DNA of 64,000 nt, taken from positions 1,726,084-1,790,083 of the forward strand of contig CBDAPN010000032.1 of the NCBI GenBank assembly GCA_965198415.1. The letters run 5' to 3'. Made by a program: the position numbers and the translations under genes. The notes beneath the pieces were generated by a model that had not been told where the DNA came from, made no database searches, and saw only the letters and a list, made by a program, of their open reading frames with translations. The first letter of the stretch is position 1. Each line of letters begins with the position of its first letter. Below are positions 18,960 to 27,858 of the stretch, piece after piece. The DNA comes from Endozoicomonas sp965198415. GTDB taxonomy: Bacteria; Pseudomonadota; Gammaproteobacteria; Pseudomonadales; Endozoicomonadaceae.

Positions 18960-19991
18960 ATGCGTTTATCCAATATCAGCCAGCAGCAGAACAATTCGGG
19001 TAACTCGCCATCACTATTAGAAAACACTGCAAACGAAGCGGATTCTGGAAGAATAAAAAAATGGGATCTTGAACACCGACTTATTGATAAATCTGTGTAT
19101 CTCACAGATGCTGAATCTCAAGATACAAAAAAATTACTTAATCGCATGATTACAATAGAGAAAAAGCAGAAGCTATTTTTAAATCGACTGAAGAAAAAGG
19201 CCTCATTATGCTTTGCCTTAATAATTGGTGCTCTTATAAAGGTTACCGACCTTTTTAAAGTTAAAAAGGTCAGAGCTTCTGTTCTTGAATACGGTGGGTC
19301 AATGGACCTTAAATTCAGTCAGTTCGACAGTAGATGGCTAACTCACATGGCCCCAAATCCTGAAACGAGATACGGCGTATGCTGGGGCCTTTCTGTAGCT
19401 TGGCTATGGAAAGAATCCAATAACGAAAACCTATCTGATTTCATATATGATGACCCTACTAAGAGGAATATAAGTTCGGAGAGTTTCGATTTTATTAGTA
19501 GCTTGCAAATAGCAACAGATCATGGCAATGAAAATATTCGAGAAGTACTCAATTTATTTAATCTACGACGGACTGATAAGAACTCGGGTGTTACTAAGCT
19601 GGTTGCAAAACTTTTTAAAGATGACCCCGAGTTTACTAATTCTAACCTTCCTGATCTAACTGAATTTGAAACCATTATAGATAGTAACACTGAAGATCCA
19701 GAAGAAATGCCTGAAAGGGTTACGGATGAGATTATTTCAATGGATGGGGATCATAAGGCTCCCCTAAAGTTATTAGGCTTCTTTGGCTATAAATGGGCGC
19801 ATGCGGTTGCAGTGCATGTGAAAGGAGAAGATATAACATTCTTTGACCCAGTTTTTGGCGCCTTTACATTCCGTGGCAATAAACAACAGTTCAAAAAGTG
19901 GTTCTGCACAGCTTATTGGCCACAATCTGGTTACAGTAAGCTATTCAATAAAAAAACTGAGATCATCAATATAAACAAATTGAGCGATTGA
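18960..19991 (+). CDS. YopT/AvrPphB (peptidase C58)-like cysteine protease, copy 1
   Basis: A 343-residue protein. The probable catalytic triad is Cys141 in GVCWGLSVAWLW, His281 in WAHAVAVHVKG and Asp296 in FFDPVFGAF. The order, the small-residue contexts and the 15-residue His-Asp spacing match YopT and AvrPphB, proteases injected into host cells. A hydrophobic stretch at about residues 80-97 (SLCFALIIGALIKVTDLF) may contact membrane. A C-terminal WF...YWPQSGYSKLF block is shared by all five copies. Copy 1 keeps a TACAAT -10-like element at 18923, where copies 2-5 have TATAAT. The host-directed role is inferred; no secretion signal is identifiable. Confidence 0.8.
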   Translation: MRLSNISQQQNNSGNSPSLLENTANEADSGRIKKWDLEHRLIDKSVYLTDAESQDTKKLLNRMITIEKKQKLFLNRLKKKASLCFALIIGALIKVTDLFKVKKVRASVLEYGGSMDLKFSQFDSRWLTHMAPNPETRYGVCWGLSVAWLWKESNNENLSDFIYDDPTKRNISSESFDFISSLQIATDHGNENIREVLNLFNLRRTDKNSGVTKLVAKLFKDDPEFTNSNLPDLTEFETIIDSNTEDPEEMPERVTDEIISMDGDHKAPLKLLGFFGYKWAHAVAVHVKGEDITFFDPVFGAFTFRGNKQQFKKWFCTAYWPQSGYSKLFNKKTEIININKLSD

Positions 19992-20015
19992 ATACTGACA
20001 CTCCCCACCCTACCG

Positions 20016-20067
20016 CACCCAAAGGGCATAAATACCCAAAGGGCATAAATACCCAAGGCATAAAGGC
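20016..20067 (+). repeat. Short variable tandem repeat in the unit spacer (copy 1)
   Basis: Reiterations of a CCCAAAGGGCATAAATA unit (about 17 bases, imperfect) lie just after the protease gene. The equivalent tract occurs after every copy, at about 21508-21558, 23020-23062, 24522-24556 and 26018-26070, with a different repeat number and phase each time. It accounts for part of the length difference between units. Confidence 0.8.
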
Positions 20068-20240
20068 AATGCTTTACGCAATCACGGGTAAAACAATTGA
20101 ACCTGAAGACCACCTTGACTGAACAAATCACCAGAAACAACCTGACTGCACCATCACCAGCCAGACACTAATAAGCGCAACACCCAAATACCCTCTTCTT
20201 AAAGCTGTTTATCACCAAGACTCAGTACAGTTATTTTCCG

Positions 20241-20420
20241 CTAGCTCCCTTTAGAGTTGAAACCCCTCGCAGCAAATATTGCCAGCATTAGCCAGCCAGC
20301 AATGAACGACACACCTCCAAGCGGCGTTATCATCCCCAAACAGCGAATACCGCTAAGACTCAACAGATAAAGACTGCCCGAAAACAGCAACAAGCCCAAG
20401 GCAAAAATATCGCCGCCCAT
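20241..20420 (-). pseudogene. DUF423 gene 3' fragment, repeat unit 1
   Basis: Encodes the last ~58 residues of the intact DUF423 protein at 26240 (FALGLLLFSGSLYLLSLSGIR to RGFNSKGS). It lacks the first half and the start codon and has one A fewer than the intact gene in a poly-A tract. Read upstream, it fuses in frame with the antisense of the next protease gene to give a chimeric 125-codon frame (to 20618), which is probably fortuitous. Confidence 0.9.
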
Positions 20421-20432
20421 ATAACAACCAAC

Positions 20433-20438
20433 TATAAT
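20433..20438 (+). promoter_or_regulatory. Consensus -10 element upstream of C58-like copy 2 (also in copies 3-5)
   Basis: TATAAT lies 31 bases before the start codon. The same element occurs at 21925, 23427 and 24921. No good -35 is apparent; that position falls in the captured DUF423 fragment. A CAGGA ribosome binding site precedes each ATG. Confidence 0.5.
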
Positions 20439-20469
20439 TAAGACATTTAAAATAATCAGGAAAATAAAT

Positions 20470-21489
20470 ATGCAATTATCCAATATCCGCAACCAGCTGC
20501 GGGGTCTTATGAATAACTCGAAACCACTATCAAAAAACACTGCAAACGAAGTGGATACTGGAAGAATAAAAAAATGGGATCTTGAACACCGATTTCTTGA
20601 TAAATCTGTGTATCTCACAGATGCTGAATTTCAAGATACAAAAAAAGTACTTGATCGCATGATTACAATAGAGAAAAAGCAGAAGCTATTTCTAAATCGA
20701 CTGAAGAAAAAGATCTCATTATGCTTTATCTTAATAATTGGTGCCCTTATAAAGGTTACCGACTTTTTTAACATTAAAAAAGTCAGAGCTTCTGCCCTTG
20801 AATACGGTGGGTCAATCGACCTTAAATTCTGTCAGACCGACAGTCAATGGCTAACTCACATGGCCCCAAATTCTAAAACGAGAGTCGGCGTATGCTGGGG
20901 CCTTTCTGTGGCTTGGCTATGGAAAGAATCCAATAACGAAAACCTATCTGATTTCATATATGATGACCCTAATAAGAGGAAAATAAATTCGGAGAGTTAC
21001 GACTTTATTAGTAGCGTGCATCTAGCAGCAAATCATGGCTCAGAAAATCTTCGAGAAACCCTCAATTTATTTAATCTACGACCGACTGTTAAGAACTCGT
21101 CTTTTGCTTATCTGAATGAAGTATTTCTTGAAGATGAGCCCCCTGATCCACTTGAATATGGAAGACTTATAGAAGGTGATTCTGAAAATCCAAAAGAACT
21201 GACTGAAAAGCTTACGGATGAAATTATTTCAATGGATGGGGATAATAAGGCTCCCCTAAAGTTAGTATACTTCTATGGTGGTAAAGCGTCGCATGCAACT
21301 GCAGTGCATGTGAAAGGAGAAGATATAACATTCTTTGACTCAGCTTTTGGCGCCTTTGCATTCCGTGGCAATAAACAACAGTTCAAAAAGTGGTTCTGCA
21401 CAGCTTATTGGCCACAATCTGGTTTCAGTAAGCTATTCTCTGCAGCTGAGGTCATCAATATTAACAAAGTGAATACTCTTGAATGCTGA
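20470..21489 (+). CDS. YopT/AvrPphB (peptidase C58)-like cysteine protease, copy 2
   Basis: A 339-residue member of the array with probable triad Cys142, His275 and Asp290. The N-terminal 140 residues are almost identical to copies 3-5. The segment between Cys and His is the shortest of the five: it reads HLAANHGSENLRETLNLF and then a deleted, divergent stretch (SSFAYLNEVFLEDEPPDPLEYG). The His context is SHATAVHVKG, and the C-terminus is AAEVININKVNTLEC, unlike copies 1 and 5. Presumed active from its intact triad; the substrate is unknown. Confidence 0.8.
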   Translation: MQLSNIRNQLRGLMNNSKPLSKNTANEVDTGRIKKWDLEHRFLDKSVYLTDAEFQDTKKVLDRMITIEKKQKLFLNRLKKKISLCFILIIGALIKVTDFFNIKKVRASALEYGGSIDLKFCQTDSQWLTHMAPNSKTRVGVCWGLSVAWLWKESNNENLSDFIYDDPNKRKINSESYDFISSVHLAANHGSENLRETLNLFNLRPTVKNSSFAYLNEVFLEDEPPDPLEYGRLIEGDSENPKELTEKLTDEIISMDGDNKAPLKLVYFYGGKASHATAVHVKGEDITFFDSAFGAFAFRGNKQQFKKWFCTAYWPQSGFSKLFSAAEVININKVNTLEC

Positions 21490-21732
21490 AACTCCCCGCC
21501 CTACCGCACCCAAAGGGCATAAATACCCAAAGGGCATAAATACCCAAGGGCATAAAGGCGATGCTTTACGCAATCACGGGTAAAACAATTGAACCTGAAG
21601 ACCACCTTGACTGAACAAATCACCAGAAACAACCTGACTGCACCATCACCAGCCAGGCACTAATAAGCGCAACACCCAAATACCCTCTTCTTAAAGCTGT
21701 TTATCACCAAGACTCAGTACAGTTATTTTCCG

Positions 21733-21912
21733 CTAGCTCCCTTTAGAGTTGAAACCCCTCGCAGCAAATATTGCCAGCATTAGCCAGCCAGCAATGAACG
21801 ACACACCACCAAGCGGCGTTATCATCCCCAACCAGCGAATACCGCTAAGACTCAACAGATAAAGACTGCCCGAAAACAGCAGCAAGCCCAAGGCAAAAAT
21901 ATCGCCGCCCAT
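21733..21912 (-). pseudogene. DUF423 gene 3' fragment, repeat unit 2
   Basis: Same truncated DUF423 end as in unit 1, with the same poly-A deletion. It carries the tryptophan variant (SGIRWLG) found in the intact gene, whereas units 1 and 3 read SGIRCLG, so fragments have exchanged or diverged independently. Confidence 0.9.
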
Positions 21913-21961
21913 ATAACAACCAACTATAATTAAGACATTTAAAATAATCAGGAAAATAAAT

Positions 21962-23002
21962 ATGCAATTATCCAATATCCGCAACCAGCTGCGGGGTCTT
22001 ATGAATAACTCGAAACCACTATCAAAAAACACTGCAAACGAAGTGGATACTGGAAGAATAAAAAAATGGGATCTTGAACACCGATTTCTTGATAAATCTG
22101 TGTATCTCACAGATGCTGAATTTCAAGATACAAAAAAAATACTTGATCGCATGATTACAATAGAGAAAAAGCAGAAGCTATTTCTAAATCGACTGAAGAA
22201 AAAGATCTCATTATGCTTTATCTTAATAATTGGTGCTCTTATAAAGGTTACCGACTTTTTTAACATTAAAAAAGTCAGAGCTTCTGCCCTTGAATACGGT
22301 GGGTCAATCGACCTTAAATTCAGTCAGGCCGACAGTCAATGGCTAACTCACATGGCCCCAAATTCTGAAACGAGATACGGCGTATGCTGGGGCCTTTCTG
22401 TGGCTTGGCTATGGAAAGAATCCAATAACGAAAACCTATCTGATTTCATATATGATGACCCTAATAAGAGGAAGATAAATTCGGAGAGTTACGACTTTAT
22501 TAGTAGCGTGCATCTAGCAGCAAATCAGGGCTCAGAAAATCTTCGAGAAGCCCTCAATTTATTTAATCTACGACCGACTTTTAAGAACACGGCATTAGCT
22601 TATCCGTCTGCAGAATTTCTTAAAGATGACCCCAATTATGCTAATTTTGACCACCCTGATTCACTTGAACTTGGAAACGTTATATATGGTAATTCTGAAA
22701 ATCCAAAAGAACTGCCTGAAGAGCTTACGGATGAGATTATTTCAATGGATGGGGATCATAAGGCTCCCCTAAAGTTAGTATACTTCTATGGTGGTACAGC
22801 GGCGCATGCAACTGCAGTGCATGTGAAAGGAGAAGATATAACATTCTTTGACCCAGCTTTTGGCGCCTTTACATTCCGTGGCAATAAACAACAGTTCAAA
22901 AAGTGGTTCTGCACAGCTTTTTGGCCACGATCTGGTTTCAGTAAGCTATTCTCTATAGCTGAGGTCGTCAATATTAACAAAGTGAATACTCTTGAATGCT
23001 GA
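21962..23002 (+). CDS. YopT/AvrPphB (peptidase C58)-like cysteine protease, copy 3
   Basis: A 346-residue copy with probable triad Cys142, His282 and Asp297 (FFDPAFGAF). The Cys box reads RYGVCWGLS, as in copies 1 and 5, while the Cys-His interval (TFKNTALAYPSAEFLKDDPNY) is of the copy-4 type. The His context is AAHATAVHVKG. The C-terminus has a few private changes (FWPRSGFSKLFSIAEVV). Intact and presumably functional. Confidence 0.8.
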   Translation: MQLSNIRNQLRGLMNNSKPLSKNTANEVDTGRIKKWDLEHRFLDKSVYLTDAEFQDTKKILDRMITIEKKQKLFLNRLKKKISLCFILIIGALIKVTDFFNIKKVRASALEYGGSIDLKFSQADSQWLTHMAPNSETRYGVCWGLSVAWLWKESNNENLSDFIYDDPNKRKINSESYDFISSVHLAANQGSENLREALNLFNLRPTFKNTALAYPSAEFLKDDPNYANFDHPDSLELGNVIYGNSENPKELPEELTDEIISMDGDHKAPLKLVYFYGGTAAHATAVHVKGEDITFFDPAFGAFTFRGNKQQFKKWFCTAFWPRSGFSKLFSIAEVVNINKVNTLEC

Positions 23003-23234
23003 AACTCCCCGCCCTACCGTACCCAAACCCAAAGGGCATAAATACCCAAAGGGCATAAATACATGCTTTACGCAATCACGGGTAAAACAATTGAACCTGA
23101 AGACCACCTTGACTGAACAAATCACCAGAAACAACCTGACTGCACCATCACCAGCCAGACACTAATAAGCGCAACACCCAAATACCCTCTTCTTAAAGCT
23201 GTTTATCACCAAGACTCAGTACAGTTATTTTCCG

Positions 23235-23414
23235 CTAGCTCCCTTTAGAGTTGAAACCCCTCGCAGCAAATATTGCCAGCATTAGCCAGCCAGCAATGAA
23301 CGACACACCTCCAAGCGGCGTTATCATCCCCAAACAGCGAATACCGCTAAGACTCAACAGATAAAGACTGCCCGAAAACAGCAACAAGCCCAAGGCAAAA
23401 ATATCGCCGCCCAT
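23235..23414 (-). pseudogene. DUF423 gene 3' fragment, repeat unit 3
   Basis: Truncated DUF423 end with the SGIRCLG variant shared with unit 1. It extends into a chimeric 125-codon antisense frame over the start of copy 4. Confidence 0.9.
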
Positions 23415-23463
23415 ATAACAACCAACTATAATTAAGACATTTAAAATAATCAGGAAAATAAAT

Positions 23464-24504
23464 ATGCAATTATCCAATATCCGCAACCAGCTGCGGGGTC
23501 TTATGAATAACTCGAAACCACTATCAAAAAACACTGCAAACGAAGTGGATACTGGAAGAATAAAAAAATGGGATCTTGAACACCGATTTCTTGATAAATC
23601 TGTGTATCTCACAGATGCTGAATTTCAAGATACAAAAAAAGTACTTGATCGCATGATTACAATAGAGAAAAAGCAGAAGCTATTTCTAAATCGACTGAAG
23701 AAAAAGATCTCATTATGCTTTATCTTAATAATTGGTGCTCTTATAAAGGTTACCGACTTTTTTAACATTAAAAAAGTCAGAGCTTCTGCCCTTGAATACG
23801 GTGGGTCAATCGACCTTAAATTCTGTCAGACCGACAGTCAATGGCTAACTCACATGGCCCCAAATTCTGAAACGAGAGTCGGCGTATGCTGGGGCCTTTC
23901 TGTGGCTTGGCTATGGAAAGAATCCAATAACGAAAACCTATCTGATTTCATATATGATGACCCTAATAAGAGGAAGATAAATTCGGAGAGTTACGACTTT
24001 ATTAGTAGCGTGCATCTAGCAGCAAATCATGGCTCAGAAAATCTTCGAGAAGTCCTCAATTTATTTAATCTACGACCGACTTTTAAGAACACGGCATTAG
24101 CTTATCCGTCTGCAGAATTTCTTAAAGATGACCCCTATTATGCTAATTTTGACCACCCTGATTCACTTGAACTTGGAAACGTTATATATGGTAATTCTGA
24201 AAATCCAAAAGAACTGCCTGAAGAGCTTACGGATGAGATTATTTCAATGGATGGGGATAATGAGGCTCCCCTAAAGTTAGTATACTTCTATGGTGGTAAA
24301 GAGGGGCATGCAACTGCAGTGCATGTGAAAGGAGAAGATATAACATTCTTTGACTCAGCTTTTGCCGCCTTTGCATTCCGTGGCAATAAACAACAGTTCA
24401 AAAAGTGGTTCTGCACAGCTTATTGGCCACAATCTGGTTACAGTAAGCTATTCTCTGCAGCTGAGGTCATCAATATTAACAAAGTGAATACTCTTGAATG
24501 CTGA
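23464..24504 (+). CDS. YopT/AvrPphB (peptidase C58)-like cysteine protease, copy 4
   Basis: A 346-residue copy with probable triad Cys142 (RVGVCWGLS), His282 (EGHATAVHVKG) and Asp297 (FFDSAFAAF). It resembles copy 2 in the Cys box and C-terminus and copy 3 in the Cys-His interval, a mosaic pattern. The residues after the Asp (SAFAAF) differ from the other copies. Confidence 0.8.
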   Translation: MQLSNIRNQLRGLMNNSKPLSKNTANEVDTGRIKKWDLEHRFLDKSVYLTDAEFQDTKKVLDRMITIEKKQKLFLNRLKKKISLCFILIIGALIKVTDFFNIKKVRASALEYGGSIDLKFCQTDSQWLTHMAPNSETRVGVCWGLSVAWLWKESNNENLSDFIYDDPNKRKINSESYDFISSVHLAANHGSENLREVLNLFNLRPTFKNTALAYPSAEFLKDDPYYANFDHPDSLELGNVIYGNSENPKELPEELTDEIISMDGDNEAPLKLVYFYGGKEGHATAVHVKGEDITFFDSAFAAFAFRGNKQQFKKWFCTAYWPQSGYSKLFSAAEVININKVNTLEC

Positions 24505-24730
24505 CACTCCCCGCCCTACCGCACCCAAAGGGCATAAATACCCAAAGGCATAAAGGTGATGCTTTACGCAATCACGGGTAAAACAATTGAACCTGAAGAC
24601 CACCTTGACTGAACAAATCACCAGAAACAACCTGACTGCACCATCACCAGCCAGACACTAATAAGCGCAACACCCAAATACCCTCTTCTTAAAGCTGTTT
24701 ATCACCAAGACTCAGTACAGTTATTTTCCG

Positions 24731-24908
24731 CTAGCTCCCTTTAGAGTTGAAACCCCTCGCAGCAAATATTGCCAGCATTAGCCAGCCAGCAATGAACGAC
24801 ACACCACCAAGCGGCGTTATCATCCCCAACCAGCGAATACCGCTAAGACTCAACAGATAAAGACTGCCCGAAAACAGCAACAAGCCCAAGGCAAAAATAT
24901 CGCCGCCA
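24731..24908 (-). pseudogene. DUF423 gene 3' fragment, repeat unit 4
   Basis: Truncated DUF423 end with the SGIRWLG variant. The junction to the next unit lacks the few bases (CCAT) present in the others, which breaks the chimeric antisense frame seen in the other units. Confidence 0.9.
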
Positions 24909-24957
24909 ATAACAACCAACTATAATTAAGACATTTAAAATAATCAGGAAAATAAAT

Positions 24958-25992
24958 ATGCAATTATCCAGTATCCTCAACCAGCTGCGGGATCTTGTGA
25001 ATAACTCGAAACCACTATCAAAAAACACTGCAAACGAAGTGGATTCTGGAAGAATAAAAAAATGGGATCTTGAACACCGATTTCTTGATAAATCTGTGTA
25101 TCTCACAGATGCTGAATTTCAAGATACAAAAAAAATACTTGATCGCATGATCACAATAGAGAAAAAGCAGAAGCTATTTCTAAATCGACTGAAGAAAAAG
25201 ATCTCATTATGCTTTATCTTAATAATTGGTGCTCTTATAAAGGTTACCGACTTTTTTAACATTAAAAAAGTCAGAGCTTCTGCCCTTGAATACGGTGGGT
25301 CAATCGACCTTAAATTCAGTCAGTTCGACAGTCGATGGCTAACTCACATAGCCCCAAATTCTGAAACGAGATACGGCGTATGCTGGGGCCTTTCTGTAGC
25401 TTGGCTATGGAAAGAATCCAATAACGAAAACCTATCTGATTTCATATATGATGACCCTAATAAGAGGAAGATAAATTCGGAGAGTTTCGATTTTATTAGT
25501 AGCTTGCAAATAGCAACAGATAATGGCAATGAAAATATTCGAGAAGCCCTCAATTTATTTAATCTACGACAGACTGATAAGATCTCGGGTGTTACTGATC
25601 TTGTTGCAAAACCTTTTAAAGATGACCCCGAGCTTACTAATTCTAACCTTCCTGGTCTAACTGGATTTGAAACCATTATAGATAGTAACACTGAAGATCC
25701 AGAAGAAATGCCTGAAAGGTTTACGGATGAGATTATTTCAATGGATGGGGATCATAAGGCTCCCCTAAAGTTAGTACACTTCTATGGTTATAAATGGGCG
25801 CATGCAGTTGCAGTGCATGTGAAAGGAGAAGATATAACATTCTTTGACTCAGCTTTTGGCGCCTTTGCATTCCGTGGCAATAAACAACAGTTCAAAAAGT
25901 GGTTCTGCACAGCTTATTGGCCACAATCTGGTTACAGTAAGCTATTCACTAAAAAAACTGAGATCATCAATATAAACAAATTGAGTGATTGA
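24958..25992 (+). CDS. YopT/AvrPphB (peptidase C58)-like cysteine protease, copy 5
   Basis: A 344-residue copy with probable triad Cys142 (RYGVCWGLS), His282 (WAHAVAVHVKG) and Asp297 (FFDSAFGAF). Its N-terminal 130 residues are of the copy 2-4 type, but from about residue 175 it switches to the copy 1 type (LQIATDNGNENIREALNLF, DDPELTNSNLP, TEIININKLSD). It is therefore a recombinant of the two lineages. Confidence 0.8.
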   Translation: MQLSSILNQLRDLVNNSKPLSKNTANEVDSGRIKKWDLEHRFLDKSVYLTDAEFQDTKKILDRMITIEKKQKLFLNRLKKKISLCFILIIGALIKVTDFFNIKKVRASALEYGGSIDLKFSQFDSRWLTHIAPNSETRYGVCWGLSVAWLWKESNNENLSDFIYDDPNKRKINSESFDFISSLQIATDNGNENIREALNLFNLRQTDKISGVTDLVAKPFKDDPELTNSNLPGLTGFETIIDSNTEDPEEMPERFTDEIISMDGDHKAPLKLVHFYGYKWAHAVAVHVKGEDITFFDSAFGAFAFRGNKQQFKKWFCTAYWPQSGYSKLFTKKTEIININKLSD

Positions 25993-26239
25993 ATGCTGAC
26001 ACTCCCCGCCCTACCGCACCCAAAGGGCATAAATACCCAAAGGGCATAAATAAAGGGCATAAATAAAATGCTTTACGCAATCACGGGTAAAACAATTGAA
26101 CCTGAAGACCACCTTGACTGAACAAATCACCAGAAACAACCTGACTGCACCATCACCAGCCAGACACTAATAAGCGCAACACCCAAATACCCTCTTCTTA
26201 AAGCTGTTTATCACCAAGACTCAGTACAGTTATTTTCCG

Positions 26240-26623
26240 CTAGCTCCCTTTAGAGTTGAAACCCCTCGCAGCAAATATTGCCAGCATTAGCCAGCCAGCA
26301 ATGAACGACACACCACCAAGCGGCGTTATCATCCCCAACCAGCGAATACCGCTAAGACTCAACAGATAAAGACTGCCCGAAAACAGCAACAAGCCCAAGG
26401 CAAAAAATATCGCCGCCCATTTGAGCTTCCGTGAGTTCGGGTAGGACGTTTGTAGCAGGGCAACAAAAACCAAAGCCAAGCTGTGGTAAAACTGATAGTC
26501 GCCCGCTGTTTGAAACACGGTCATGGCTCTTGCCGACAACACACCCTGCAACGCATGGGCACCAAAAGCACTCAAAACCACGGCCAACATGGCATTAATG
26601 GCGCCAACCAATAAAGCGTTCAC
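26240..26623 (-). CDS. DUF423 (YgdD-type) membrane protein, intact copy
   Basis: A 127-residue inner-membrane protein with four hydrophobic spans. The conserved N-terminal GAINAMLAVVLSAFGAHALQGVL, the YHSLALVFVALL block and the C-terminal FSGSLYLLSLSGIRWLGMITPLGGVSFIAGWL are all present. Function unknown. It overlaps the end of hemY by four bases on the same strand, so it is probably the last gene of the hem transcript. Its last 181 bases are the source of the four fragments in the repeat array. Confidence 0.93.
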   Translation of the reverse strand: MNALLVGAINAMLAVVLSAFGAHALQGVLSARAMTVFQTAGDYQFYHSLALVFVALLQTSYPNSRKLKWAAIFFALGLLLFSGSLYLLSLSGIRWLGMITPLGGVSFIAGWLMLAIFAARGFNSKGS

Positions 26624-27858
26624 AGTTGCTGCTCTGATGGTGGATAGGCAGCACTCTCTGCCGCTAGGCGCAGGCCTTCCTGAAAATAACGAGAACTGGT
26701 TTCAAACTCATCAAGACGCGCCAACAGATGACCTAACTCATTGTAAACATCTACACTTTTGTGCAGCTTGAGGCTGGCTTCCAGATACTCTCTGGCCTTA
26801 CCCCACAGCTCATTTCGCAGCGCCAGACGGCCGAGCGACAACAGCAACTCTGGGTCATTGGTGCGCTTGCTGAGCAGGGACTCAGCAAACAGTAGCTGCT
26901 TTTTCAGGTCCTGACCCGGGATTTTGCCATACAGCCGAATAAGAGACTCACTGTAGCAGTGGCTCAGGTTTTCTCGCATAAGCAGCTCCGCTTTTGCCTG
27001 CGCCCCAAGACGAACCAAGCAATCGCAGAAACGGTAGAGGATGGCCGGATCTCTTCTCTGGCCTTTGCTCAAGCCAGCCCATATTGTTTCTGCGGGCTTG
27101 ATTCGCTCGTCGCTGGACCCGCGATTGCGGCCATAGTCATAGGCCTGTGCAAACAGTGCCTGAAATGCCTGCTGTTCGAGCTGTTGATACTCACTGTCTT
27201 TAATGACTTTGTGCTTACGCAGTTTGGGCAGCAGTTTTTCAAGGGACCGCCAGTCGTTCAGGCGCATGTAAACCTGCTTGAGCATTTTCAGGATGAAGCC
27301 ATGGCGAGGATACTTCTTATGCAAATGCGTGAGCGTGGCCAGCGCTTGCTCTAGGTGGTTGCTGCTCAGCTGCAATTGAGCCTGAGTAATGCCAATGGCC
27401 ATTTCAGCGCCCGGGGCTGAGCTGTCCGCTTGTCGGAGCCAATTGGCGCTGCTTTCATAGTTACCGGCTTCGTGGGCGGATTTAGCGGCAGCGAGAAAAT
27501 TGATCAGGGGCGAATCCCCACTTTTGGCCGCATGGCCAAAGTAACGCTCAGCTTTTTTCCAGTGCCCTTTGGTGAACTCGGCCAAGCCGCGATCAAACAG
27601 TTTGCGGGCTTTCGCTTTTCGCGCCTTTGACGACAACGGGTATATAAATCCAAGCACGCCCAATAGCAAACGCACAACGATGACCGCCAGCCAAATCAAC
27701 CCAAAACCAATAACAACCAACAACAGCATGCCCCAAAGGCTGCTTTCAAAGGTCATCTGGTCGTAAGCAATCAGCACATAGCCGGAGTCATTGACCATGA
27801 TGTTTGCCAGCAGAAAACAGGCTGAAACCATCACCAAAAATAGCGCAAATCCTTTCAT
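26620..27858 (-). CDS. hemY: HemY, TPR protein of the heme biosynthesis operon
   Basis: A 412-residue inner-membrane protein with two N-terminal spans (FALFLVMVSACFLLANIMV and LWGMLLLVVIGFGLIWLAVIVVRLL), then TPR-type helical repeats from about residue 85 onward (KARKLFDRGLAEFTKGHWKKAERYFGHAAK...). It always follows hemX in this operon. Its precise role in heme synthesis is unsettled; it should not be confused with protoporphyrinogen oxidase HemY of Gram-positives. It overlaps hemX by four bases. Confidence 0.93.
   Translation of the reverse strand: MKGFALFLVMVSACFLLANIMVNDSGYVLIAYDQMTFESSLWGMLLLVVIGFGLIWLAVIVVRLLLGVLGFIYPLSSKARKAKARKLFDRGLAEFTKGHWKKAERYFGHAAKSGDSPLINFLAAAKSAHEAGNYESSANWLRQADSSAPGAEMAIGITQAQLQLSSNHLEQALATLTHLHKKYPRHGFILKMLKQVYMRLNDWRSLEKLLPKLRKHKVIKDSEYQQLEQQAFQALFAQAYDYGRNRGSSDERIKPAETIWAGLSKGQRRDPAILYRFCDCLVRLGAQAKAELLMRENLSHCYSESLIRLYGKIPGQDLKKQLLFAESLLSKRTNDPELLLSLGRLALRNELWGKAREYLEASLKLHKSVDVYNELGHLLARLDEFETSSRYFQEGLRLAAESAAYPPSEQQL

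Larger units (their letters stand above)
18911..26420. repeat. Array of five ~1.5-kb direct repeats (C58-like protease gene plus DUF423 3' fragment)
   Basis: Units begin with ATAACAACC at 18911, 20421, 21913, 23415 and 24909, giving periods of 1510, 1492, 1502 and 1494 bases. Each unit has a short leader, a rightward C58-like protease gene, a ~250-base spacer with a small variable repeat, and on the opposite strand the last 180 bases of the DUF423 gene. The fifth unit runs into the intact DUF423 gene at 26240-26623. This places the ancestral single gene between the CYTH gene and DUF423 and shows amplification by tandem duplication that captured the DUF423 end. Long near-identical stretches between units imply recent duplication or gene conversion. 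Confidence 0.97.

Noticed and set aside
18911..26420. CRISPR-like or phage repeat array
   Set aside because: The repeats are 1.5 kb long and carry full genes; no short direct repeats with unique spacers and no cas genes.
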